37,686 nucleotides of DNA from contig DASUTC010000048.1 of assembly GCA_036374795.1 (NCBI GenBank), positions 1 through 37,686 on the forward strand. The letters are read 5' to 3'. Under the pieces are notes generated by a model. That model was not told the DNA's origin. It saw nothing but the letters and a program-made list of their open reading frames with translations, and did not search any database. The translations under genes were made by a program, and so were the position numbers. Shown here piece after piece: positions 24,272 through 32,075 of this stretch. Source of the stretch: Herpetosiphonaceae bacterium. GTDB lineage: Bacteria; Chloroflexota; Chloroflexia; Chloroflexales; Kallotenuaceae. The stretch's first letter is position 1. The number at the start of each line of letters is the position of its first letter.

Positions 24272-24330
24272 GAATGTCGAATAGCGAATGTCTGCGGGCA
24301 ACCGCCTCCGACATTCGACATTCCTCATTC
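24272..24330 (+). terminator. Hairpin built from 7-nt units after the phosphatase gene
   Basis: The left arm is three heptads, GAATGTC, GAATAGC, GAATGTC (24272-24292). The right arm is GACATTC, GACATTC, CTCATTC (24310-24330). The apex is a GCGG-GCAA-CCGC mini-hairpin (24294-24305) with a GNRA-type loop. It starts 6 nt past the stop codon and likely acts as a terminator or mRNA-end structure. Confidence 0.6.
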
Positions 24331-24470
24331 GAGGATTTGTCAACGACTGCCAGCTAAAGCAGGCAGCTTGCAGCTACGGGAGATGACCGTGCCACATCCA
24401 AACAGCGTTCATGCTCACACTGTTCTGGCGGGAGTTCCACCCGCTGGCCGGTTGACGCCGGTGCGGTCCC

Positions 24471-24614
24471 AGACGGCGGCCCGTCACGAGCAAGAGATGC
24501 CAACCGCAGATCCCAGCATCCAGCGATCACTCACTGCATGCCTGCTCGTGCATGTTCCGGTGCGTGAGGCCGGTTGCCAAACCGGAGGCATCTCCCGCAG
24601 GAGCGCCGTTGTCT
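24471..24614 (+). ncRNA. Candidate structured RNA or riboswitch-like element
   Basis: Complementary pairs seen are ACGGCG (24473-24478) with CGCCGT (24604-24609), GAGATGCC (24494-24501) with GGCATCTC (24587-24594), CACGAGCA (24485-24492) with TGCTCGTG (24543-24550), CATGC (24537-24541) with GCATG (24550-24554), and CCGGTT (24570-24575) with AACCGG (24580-24585). The second and third pairings cross, so they form a pseudoknot or exclude each other. This is the pattern of a switching RNA, but it is read from one sequence and unsupported by covariation. Confidence 0.35.
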
Positions 24615-24660
24615 ACGCATCTCTAGTTTACCGCATTCCAATGCGAAATACAAGCCCTGA

Positions 24661-24718
24661 AAGGAGGGTGCCGCCTTCCCCTGTCGCCTGAACGCGACAG
24701 TTCCCTGCGGCCTTTTTT
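24661..24718 (+). promoter_or_regulatory. Distant ribosome site, bridging hairpin and T-run ending at the DUF3090 start codon
   Basis: A strong AAGGAGGG (24661-24668) lies 50 nt before the ATG at 24719. Between them GCCGC (24670-24674) pairs with GCGGC (24707-24711), and CTGTCGC (24681-24687) with GCGACAG (24694-24700). TTTTTT (24713-24718) directly precedes ATG. The hairpin plus T-run is a good intrinsic terminator. If the hairpin forms without termination, it loops out 42 nt and leaves the ribosome site 8 nt from the ATG. Either way it probably controls DUF3090. Confidence 0.65.
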
Positions 24719-25258
24719 ATGGCAGAGTTTCGCTACGATTTCGATCCCGTCGATCGCATTACCACCGGGGCGATCGGACAGCCGGGCAACCGCACCTTTT
24801 ACCTGCAAGCGCGCCGAGGAACCGAGAGAATCTCGCTGGTCGTAGAGAAGGAGCAGGTCAACGCGCTGGCCGAGGCTGTCGAACAGTTACTAGAAAACCT
24901 GACCGAGCGGAATCCGCTGCTCAGCACATCGGAGGATCTGCTGACCTTCCACGATATGTCGCTCGAAGAGCCGATCGAGGAGACATTTCGGGTCGGGCAG
25001 CTAGGCCTGGGCTACGACGAATCGCGGGATTTGCTGGTGATTATCGCGCAGGAGCTAGGCAGCGGAGAGGCCGGGGAGGAGATGGATGTCGTCCGGCTCA
25101 CGATGTCGCGCGAGCAGGCGCGTGCGCTGGCGCGTGAGGGCGCCGAGGTTGTCACCAAAGGCCGCAAGCGCTGCCCGCAGTGTACCGAGCCGATGGACCC
25201 AAGCGGGCATTTTTGCATCAAGAAAAACGGGTATCCTACTGTTACATACGACGTTTGA
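24719..25258 (+). CDS. DUF3090 family protein with C-terminal zinc-ribbon-like Cys motif
   Basis: A 179-aa conserved protein of unknown function (TIGR03847/DUF3090 type). The N-terminus YDFDPVDRITTGAIGQPGNR and TFYLQARRG fit the family and fix the start at 24719. The C-terminus carries CPQCTEPMDPSGHFCIKKNGY, three cysteines plus a histidine, a probable small metal site. It is cytoplasmic, with no membrane segment. It is the middle member of the phosphatase-DUF3090-SCO1664 trio. The next gene starts 24 nt on, so these two are co-transcribed. Translation control is unusual (see the hairpin touching the start codon). Confidence 0.9.
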   Translation: MAEFRYDFDPVDRITTGAIGQPGNRTFYLQARRGTERISLVVEKEQVNALAEAVEQLLENLTERNPLLSTSEDLLTFHDMSLEEPIEETFRVGQLGLGYDESRDLLVIIAQELGSGEAGEEMDVVRLTMSREQARALAREGAEVVTKGRKRCPQCTEPMDPSGHFCIKKNGYPTVTYDV

Positions 25259-25282
25259 TCCACGTTGTCGGGCAGGTTAAGT

Positions 25283-26053
25283 ATGGATGATCAGCCGAGC
25301 GAGCGCACAGATGAGCCGCGATCGTCAGCCGCCGTGCCGGTCGAGCGCGTGATCGCGCTGCTGACGCACGGCACGATGGAGATCGAAGGCTTGATGCCGG
25401 ATTCCAGCAACTACACGTTTCTAGCCAGCATCGCCGACGACGATCTGCAAGGTCTGGCGATCTACAAGCCGCGCCGGGGCGAGCGTCCGCTCTGGGATTT
25501 TCCACGGGGCACGCTCTGCCAGCGCGAGGCGGCGGCCTATCTGGTGAGCGAGGCGCTCGGCTGGGCGATCGTGCCGCCGACGGTGCTGCGCGACGCGCCG
25601 GAGTACGGCGTCGGCTCGGTGCAGCTTTTCATCGACGCCGATCCGGAGGTCCACTACTTCACCCTGCGCGGCAGCGACCACGATGCCTTCAAGCGCATCG
25701 CGGCCTTCGATCTGATCGTCAACAACGCCGACCGCAAGGGCGGTCATATCCTCCAAGACCGCGACGGCCATCTGTGGGGCATCGATCACGGCATCACATT
25801 CCACACCGATCCCAAGCTGCGCACGGTGATCTGGGAGTACGCCGGGCAGCCGATCCCGGAGCCGCTGATATCCGACATTCAGCGCCTCGCGCAGCGGGTA
25901 GAAACGCCGAACGACGACCTGACAGCCGCGCTGGACGCGCTGCTGGCGCGGGTCGAGCTGGACGCGCTGCGCCGCCGGGTCGAGCGCGTGCTGCGACGAG
26001 CGCAGTACCCGGAGCCGACGGGCGGGCGCTCGATGCCCTGGCCGCCGATCTAA
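25283..26053 (+). CDS. SCO1664 family protein, PI3/4-kinase-like fold
   Basis: A 256-aa protein of the SCO1664 (TIGR03843) family, which shares a remote fold with phosphatidylinositol 3/4-kinases. Kinase-like motifs are [16 protein letters not shown] (ATP-binding lysine region), [14 protein letters not shown], the catalytic-loop-like [17 protein letters not shown] and the DFG-like [10 protein letters not shown] phosphotransferase activity is plausible but unproven, and the substrate is unknown. The ATG at 25283 is preferred; the frame is open from a TTG at 25265. It is the third gene of the conserved trio. Pairing a phosphatase with a kinase-like protein in one cluster hints at opposing reactions, which is an inference. 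Confidence 0.88.
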   Translation: MDDQPSERTDEPRSSAAVPVERVIALLTHGTMEIEGLMPDSSNYTFLASIADDDLQGLAIYKPRRGERPLWDFPRGTLCQREAAAYLVSEALGWAIVPPTVLRDAPEYGVGSVQLFIDADPEVHYFTLRGSDHDAFKRIAAFDLIVNNADRKGGHILQDRDGHLWGIDHGITFHTDPKLRTVIWEYAGQPIPEPLISDIQRLAQRVETPNDDLTAALDALLARVELDALRRRVERVLRRAQYPEPTGGRSMPWPPI

Positions 26054-26249
26054 GCCCGGTGCTCACCGCCAGATACCAGAAGCGCGTCGTCTGCGACCCG
26101 CCTCTTTTGGCTGGGCATATTGGAGCCAACCCGCAGCGCGAGAATCCTATCGCAGGCCAGCCGGGAGCGTGGGCACTGCGGTTGCTGTATGCTCCTCCGA
26201 TAGCGCGACCGTGTTGCACTGCGTGTGCATGTTACCCAAAGGGACAACG

Positions 26250-27629
26250 ATGGCGACAGCAGCACAGCCGGTTCAGATGCGTCCGAGCCGGGGCATCACC
26301 AACATCGACGAGGCGATTGAGCAGATCGGCGTGGGGCGCTTCCAGTGGCGGCTTCTGCTGGTGAACGGCCTGACCTGGGCGGCAGACGCGATGGAGGTCC
26401 TGATCGCGGGCTTTGTGCTGCCGGGCGTGATCGCGGTGTTCGGGCTTCAGAATAGCCCGGCGCGGCAGACGCTCTTTCTTTCGGCGACGTTCACCGGCAT
26501 GTTTATCGGCGCGCTGGTGTGGGGCGCGCTCGCCGATCGCTTTGGGCGGCGCAACGTGTTTCTGCTGACGGTGCTGCTCGACGCGGTGTTTGGCCTGGCC
26601 TCGGCGCTCGCGCCCTCGTACGGCCTGCTGGTCGCATTCCGCTTTCTGACCGGCTTCGCCGTGGGCGGGACACTGCCGGTGGACTACTCGCTGCTGGCAG
26701 AGTACGTTCCGGCCAAAGATCGCGGGCGCTTCCTGGTCTATCTTGAGAGCTTCTGGGCGCTGGGCACGATCGCGGTGGCGGCGATCTCGTGGTTCATGTT
26801 CGCGCGGTTCGTTCCGGCTGAGGCGTGGCGCTGGGTGCTGGGCGCGTCGGCGATACCCGGCCTGATCGGCTACTGGATTCGGCGGCGCGTGCCGGAGTCG
26901 CCGCGCTACCTGCTGATCCAGGGCCATCCGACAGAGGCGCGACGGGTGCTGGAGACGATCGCGCGCGAGAACGGCAGGCCAGTCGAGATCGGGGAGCTGG
27001 AGCCGATCCAGGGCGCGGCGCGGGTGCCGCTGGCGGCGATCTGGCGCGGAACGCTGGCGCGGCGCACGTTCTTCCTGTCGATCGTCTGGTTCTCGCTGTC
27101 GCTGGGCTACTACGGCATCTTCACCTGGCTGCCGCGCTTCTTCCAGGCGCAGGGCTACGCGCTGCTTCCGGCCTATCAAAACACGCTGCTGCTGGCGATC
27201 TCGCAGATCCCCGGCTATGTGCTGGCGGCCTACCTGATCGATCGGATCGGGCGGCGACCGACGCTGGCGCTGTATCTGTTTGTGAGCGCGATTGCCAGCT
27301 TCTTGTTTGCCGTGGCGACAAGCACGACCGCGATCGTGATCACCAGCAATCTGCTCTCGTTCTCGCTGCTGGGCGCGTGGGGCGCTCTCTACGTCTTCTC
27401 GCCGGAGCTGTACCCGACGGATGCCCGCACGACAGGCATGGGCTGGGTCAGCGCGATGGCGCGGCTCGCCAGCATCTTCGCGCCCTCGGTGGGCGGGGCG
27501 CTGCTGGGCTACTCGCTGGCGCTGGCGCTGGGCGTGTACGCCGCCTTCTTTATCCTGGGCGGGATCGCGGCGCTGCTGATGGGCACCGAGACGCGCAACC
27601 AGCGGCTCGCTGATGTGACCCCTGTGTGA
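26250..27629 (+). CDS. MFS transporter (sugar/SV2/NiaP-like branch)
   Basis: A 459-aa major facilitator superfamily carrier with about 12 transmembrane segments. The first has [17 protein letters not shown], close to the SV2/NiaP and aromatic-acid branches. The conserved loop [15 protein letters not shown] between segments 2 and 3, its counterpart [13 protein letters not shown] in the second half, and [14 protein letters not shown] are family hallmarks. The ATG at 26250 has AGGG 6 nt upstream; the frame is open to 26169 without a better site. The substrate cannot be assigned: organic acids, niacin or sugars are all possible. The preceding 196 bp show no clear promoter. Confidence 0.9.
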   Translation: MATAAQPVQMRPSRGITNIDEAIEQIGVGRFQWRLLLVNGLTWAADAMEVLIAGFVLPGVIAVFGLQNSPARQTLFLSATFTGMFIGALVWGALADRFGRRNVFLLTVLLDAVFGLASALAPSYGLLVAFRFLTGFAVGGTLPVDYSLLAEYVPAKDRGRFLVYLESFWALGTIAVAAISWFMFARFVPAEAWRWVLGASAIPGLIGYWIRRRVPESPRYLLIQGHPTEARRVLETIARENGRPVEIGELEPIQGAARVPLAAIWRGTLARRTFFLSIVWFSLSLGYYGIFTWLPRFFQAQGYALLPAYQNTLLLAISQIPGYVLAAYLIDRIGRRPTLALYLFVSAIASFLFAVATSTTAIVITSNLLSFSLLGAWGALYVFSPELYPTDARTTGMGWVSAMARLASIFAPSVGGALLGYSLALALGVYAAFFILGGIAALLMGTETRNQRLADVTPV

Positions 27630-27661
27630 TCCTGGTTTTGAGTTTCGAGATGAGGCCCTCA

Positions 27662-27703
27662 CCACGCCGGGTGCCCTTTGGGCATGGCCCCCCGGCCTCG
27701 TGG
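27662..27703. terminator. Compound hairpin after the MFS gene
   Basis: CCACG (27662-27666) pairs with CGTGG (27699-27703), CCGGG (27667-27671) with CCCGG (27691-27695), and TGCCC (27672-27676) with GGGCA (27680-27684). A TTGTTC-type repeat remnant follows (about 27712-27740). Terminator role is inferred from position. Confidence 0.45.
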
Positions 27704-27726
27704 CGCTGTGTTCCCTTGTTCTTCGC

Positions 27727-27755
27727 TTGGTTCTTGGTTCGTCGTGGGTTACAAT
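27727..27755 (+). promoter_or_regulatory. Promoter of the endonuclease III-like gene
   Basis: TTGGTT (27727-27732) and TACAAT (27750-27755) are spaced by 17 nt. The predicted start is near 27762, about 14 nt before the ATG. Confidence 0.5.
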
Positions 27756-27775
27756 AGGCGGCAGAAGGACTGTCT

Positions 27776-28585
27776 ATGAGCGAGACGCTGACCGATCAAC
27801 TGCTTGACATCTACGACCGGCTGCACCGACATTACGGCCACGAGGCGCACTGGTGGCCGATCTTCACCCAGAACTGGCGCTGGGAGATCGTGCTGGGATC
27901 GATCCTGGTGCAGCAAACCCAGTGGGAGCGCGTCGAGCAGGCGATCCAGGCGCTCGACGCGCTGGGCCTCGTCGACGAGCACGCGCTCGCAAACGCGCCG
28001 GTCGAGACGATCGTCGAGGCGATCAGGTCGGTCGCCTACTACAATGCCAAAGCGCCGTCGATCAGGCACCTGGCGCAGTACGTCGTCAGACGCTACGGCG
28101 GCGATGTTGCCAGGATCTTCGATCGTCCGACCGCCAAAGTGCGCCAGGAATTGCTTGCGCTGCCGCATGTCGGGCCGGAGACAGCCGACACGATGCTGCT
28201 CTACGCCGGACACCACGCCAGCTTCGTCGTCGACGCCTACCTGCGCCGGGTTTTTGGCCGCCTGGGCACGCTGCCCGACGTGGCGACGCTGAAGTACGAG
28301 GCGCTGCAAGCGCGGTTCGAGGATGCCCTGCCGGACGCTCTGGATCTTTCTGCGTATCCGCATCTGCAAGGCAGCCGCGCGCGATTGTTCTGGGACTTTC
28401 ACGCGCTGATCGTCGAGCACGGCATTCACCACTGCCTGCTGCGCCGCCCGCGCTGCGACGATTCGAGCGCGCCGCGCCGCGCGTTCACGCAGCCGATCAA
28501 GTGCGCCGACCATTGCCCGCCGTGTGACGGCTGCCCGCTGCGCGACGTTTGTACCGCGTATCATGCCTTCGCAGCGTCGAGCTAA
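27776..28585 (+). CDS. Endonuclease III-related HhH-GPD DNA glycosylase
   Basis: A 269-aa base-excision repair protein. The helix-hairpin-helix is LPHVGPETADTML (129-141) and the catalytic aspartate is D153 in FVVDAYLRR. A [4Fe-4S] site is complete: C243-x6-C250-x2-C253-x5-C259. At the position of the endonuclease III catalytic lysine (LPGVGRKTA) this protein has E135 (VGPETA), so it lacks the lyase lysine and is expected to be a monofunctional glycosylase, as in related archaeal and Thermotoga proteins. The damaged base it removes is unknown. The ATG at 27776 has AAGG 7 nt upstream and a promoter just before. Confidence 0.88.
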   Translation: MSETLTDQLLDIYDRLHRHYGHEAHWWPIFTQNWRWEIVLGSILVQQTQWERVEQAIQALDALGLVDEHALANAPVETIVEAIRSVAYYNAKAPSIRHLAQYVVRRYGGDVARIFDRPTAKVRQELLALPHVGPETADTMLLYAGHHASFVVDAYLRRVFGRLGTLPDVATLKYEALQARFEDALPDALDLSAYPHLQGSRARLFWDFHALIVEHGIHHCLLRRPRCDDSSAPRRAFTQPIKCADHCPPCDGCPLRDVCTAYHAFAASS

Positions 28586-28651
28586 CGATCATATCCTATC
28601 TACACATAGTCCTTTATCAGGTGTGTATCAGGTCATTCCGGCTAGGGCCGG

Positions 28652-28679
28652 GGTTGACGTGACCCCTAACTCAACTATA
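28652..28679 (+). promoter_or_regulatory. Strong sigma70-type promoter of the VanW gene
   Basis: TTGACG (28652-28657) and a consensus TATAAT (28674-28679) are spaced by 16 nt. The transcript would start near 28686, about 37 nt before the GTG start. This is the best -10 box in the window. Confidence 0.75.
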
Positions 28680-28722
28680 ATTTCTGAAAGACTCTTAACC
28701 CTGATGTGAAGAGAGGCCACCT

Positions 28723-30165
28723 GTGTCCCACCGTACTTACCGCACGCTGCTCCTTGCGCTAGCCCTGCTGCTGGCTGCGGGAACGTTCGGCAGCGTTGTT
28801 CCTCGCGCTGCCGCCGCGCCAGCTTCGCCAGCCGATTCCGGCCCGTTCCGCTACTTCAAGGAAACCGGCCACAACATCGGCACCCGCATCAAGGCGTTCT
28901 ACGAACAGAACGGCGGCATTCCAATCTTTGGCCTGCCGCTGACCGAGGTCGTCCGCGAGGGCAACCTCGAAGTGCAGTATTTCGAGCGCGCCCGCTTTGA
29001 GCTGCATCCTGAGTTCGAGCCAGCCTTCTATGTGTCGATCACGCAGCTTGGTCGGTCGCTGATCGAGGGCCGCACCGAGCCAGCGTTTGCGCCGCAGCTC
29101 GCCGAGAACGACGCGAACACGACCTACTTCCCGCAGACCGGCCACAGCATCCGCTTTGGCTTCCGCGCCTTCTGGCTCAAAAACGGCGGCCTGCCGATCT
29201 TCGGCTATCCGCTGTCCGAGGAGTTCACGGAGGTCAGCCCCGACGACGGTAAAGAATATACCGTGCAGTACTTCGAGCGGATCAAGCTTGAGTATCATCC
29301 CGAAGATCCGCAGAGCCAGATCAAGCTTTCCCGGCTGGGCGCGCAGGCGCTCGATCGCTCAGGGCTGCCCGAGTCGGTGCGGCGTCCCGTTCCGGCGATC
29401 TCGCTGCTGAGCACGGCGACCACCGGCTACTTCGGCTCGATCGCGGAGCGCGTCAACAACATCGCGCGCGGCGCTGCCCGCATGAACGGGCTGATCATCG
29501 CGCCGGGCGCGACCTTCTCGTTCAACAACGCGCTCGGCTCAGCGGGCACGGAGGACGGCTTTGTCGAGGGCTATGCGATCGTCAACGGCCAGCTCGAAAA
29601 AGTGACCGGCGGCGGTATCTGCCAGATCTCGACCACGATGTACCGCGCGGTGTTCAACGCGGGCCTCGATATTGTCGATCGGCGGCCACACTCGTATGTG
29701 ATCAACTTCTACGAGAACATCGACGGCTTCGACGCGACGGTCTTCGCGCCCTACGTCGATTTCAAGTGGCGCAACGACACGGGCGGCCCGATCTACATGA
29801 TGGCCGCGACCAATCCCAAGGCTGCGACCGTGACCTTCTGGTTGTACGGCTTCAACGATGGGCGCAAAACCCAGATGGTCGGACCATTCTCGAAGAACGT
29901 CAAGAGGCAGGGCATCGCCAACTGGCAGTACGATCCGTCGCTCAAGCGCGGCCAGGTGATCCAGCTTGTCCACGGACGGCCCGGCAAGGATGTTGAGATG
30001 CAGCGCATCGTGACGGCGGCGAACGGCAAGATCCTGCACAAGGATAACCTGTCGAGCAAGTATCGCCCGTGGGAAGACTTCTATGCCTACGGTCCCGGCG
30101 TAACGCCTCCCAAGGGCGTGAACATCATTCCGGCCAAGACCAAGGCGAAAGCGCCGTCGCGGTAG
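28723..30165 (+). CDS. Secreted VanW family protein with two N-terminal repeats
   Basis: A 480-aa exported protein. A signal peptide spans about residues 1-32 (LLLALALLLAAGTFGSVV then PRAAAA). Two repeats follow (about 43-105 and 133-205), each reading roughly YF-ETGH-I, F-NGG-PIFG-PL-E and VQYFER, likely wall- or surface-binding modules common in Chloroflexota. The VanW domain is at about 245-380 (GATFSFNNALG, TGGGICQISTTMYRAVFNAGL, RPHSY). VanW is a cell-surface domain whose activity is not established. The GTG at 28723 has GAGAGG 6 nt upstream. A strong promoter precedes it and a terminator follows. Confidence 0.9.
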   Translation: MSHRTYRTLLLALALLLAAGTFGSVVPRAAAAPASPADSGPFRYFKETGHNIGTRIKAFYEQNGGIPIFGLPLTEVVREGNLEVQYFERARFELHPEFEPAFYVSITQLGRSLIEGRTEPAFAPQLAENDANTTYFPQTGHSIRFGFRAFWLKNGGLPIFGYPLSEEFTEVSPDDGKEYTVQYFERIKLEYHPEDPQSQIKLSRLGAQALDRSGLPESVRRPVPAISLLSTATTGYFGSIAERVNNIARGAARMNGLIIAPGATFSFNNALGSAGTEDGFVEGYAIVNGQLEKVTGGGICQISTTMYRAVFNAGLDIVDRRPHSYVINFYENIDGFDATVFAPYVDFKWRNDTGGPIYMMAATNPKAATVTFWLYGFNDGRKTQMVGPFSKNVKRQGIANWQYDPSLKRGQVIQLVHGRPGKDVEMQRIVTAANGKILHKDNLSSKYRPWEDFYAYGPGVTPPKGVNIIPAKTKAKAPSR

Positions 30166-30170
30166 GCGGG

Positions 30171-30237
30171 GAACGAACAGAGAACAAAGAACAAGGCAAA
30201 ACCTTGAACTTTGAACTCGGAACGTTGAGCTTTGAAC
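30171..30237. repeat. Composite heptad-repeat element after the VanW gene (inverted copy)
   Basis: GAACAGAGAACAAAGAACA-type units at about 30171-30195 are followed by five heptads CTTGAAC, TTTGAAC, TCGGAAC, GTTGAGC, TTTGAAC (30203-30237). Reverse-complemented, the block order equals that of the copies at 3406 and 13652. Relative to transcription, all three copies lie downstream of a gene and read the same way. Confidence 0.8.
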
Positions 30238-30251
30238 TTCGCCCGCCCCTA

Positions 30252-30288
30252 GACCAACCGCCGTCTCGTTTTCGAGCGGCGGTTGGTC
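30252..30288. terminator. Bidirectional intrinsic terminator
   Basis: A 12-bp stem (30252-30263 with 30277-30288) is extended by CTCG-TTTT-CGAG at the apex. It sits between the VanW gene (+) and the small basic protein gene (-), which converge. Confidence 0.75.
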
Positions 30289-30292
30289 GTGC

Positions 30293-30649
30293 CTACTTGC
30301 GGCGGCGTCCGTGCCCGTTCCCCTGGTCGGGCGGACGCGGATCGCGGCGGGGCGGCTGCGACGATCCGCCGGAACGCTGCTCAGAGCCGCCCGCGCCGAG
30401 CCGCCGCAGCTCGTCGAGGCGCTGGCGAATAAAGCTGCTCTCGCGGTCGAGCATCATCTCGGTCGCGGCGGCAATGTCGGCTTTGCGCACGTCTTGCAGC
30501 GCGAGAAAGAGCAGCCGCGCCGACGCGCCAAAGATGCGATAGGCCGCGTAGCCGCGCGGCCCCAGGCGCGCTTCGAGCGTCTCGCCCTCGGCCAGCCCGA
30601 TCACCTCGACATCGTTTTCGGGATGAGACAGATCGACGGTGATTAACAT
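30293..30649 (-). CDS. Small hypothetical protein with basic tail, downstream of eno
   Basis: Not recognised. The 118-aa protein has an N-terminal half with regular strands and a helix (MLITVDLSHPENDVEVIGL, LFLALQDVRKADIAAATEMM). Its last 40 residues are Gly/Pro/Arg-rich (ending RRRK) and probably disordered. The start at 30649 has GGAG 7 nt upstream. It lies 81 bp after eno on the same strand and may be its last operon member. The basic tail might contact nucleic acid, which is only an inference. Confidence 0.7.
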   Translation of the reverse strand: MLITVDLSHPENDVEVIGLAEGETLEARLGPRGYAAYRIFGASARLLFLALQDVRKADIAAATEMMLDRESSFIRQRLDELRRLGAGGSEQRSGGSSQPPRRDPRPPDQGNGHGRRRK

Positions 30650-30730
30650 GAGACGACTCCTTTCCTCGTACGCGGACAAGGGGCACGGCAGGCCGTACCC
30701 CTCGCGGATCACACAGGCAGGCCGTTGGGA

Positions 30731-32032
<1,302 letters not shown>

Positions 32033-32075
32033 TCAGCACGCCGCCGCGCCGATCGACTCCATGCCGCGCCGCGGC

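Larger units (their letters stand above)
24331..24718 (+). other. Gene-free leader with structured-RNA signs before DUF3090
   Basis: This stretch has no credible ORF. Its centre (24471-24614) shows several long complementary segments, listed under the candidate RNA. Upstream lie small hairpins, CTGCC/GGCAG (24348-24352 with 24361-24365) and GCGGG/CCCGC (24429-24433 with 24439-24443). It ends in a strong ribosome site and a T-tailed hairpin touching the start codon. I could match it to no known RNA family. Confidence 0.5.

Noticed and set aside
24331-24718. T-box, RNase P RNA, tmRNA or cobalamin riboswitch
   Set aside because: The hallmark sequences I could check by eye are missing: no full GGGTGGNACCGCG, no GAGGAAAGTCC, no B12 box. 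GGGTGCCGCC at 24666 is only a partial likeness to a T-box.
26232-27665. A 477-codon open frame on the minus strand across the MFS gene
   Set aside because: It is the antisense shadow of a GC-rich coding region; its product is Arg/Gln/His-rich with no domain, and the plus-strand MFS protein has clear motifs.
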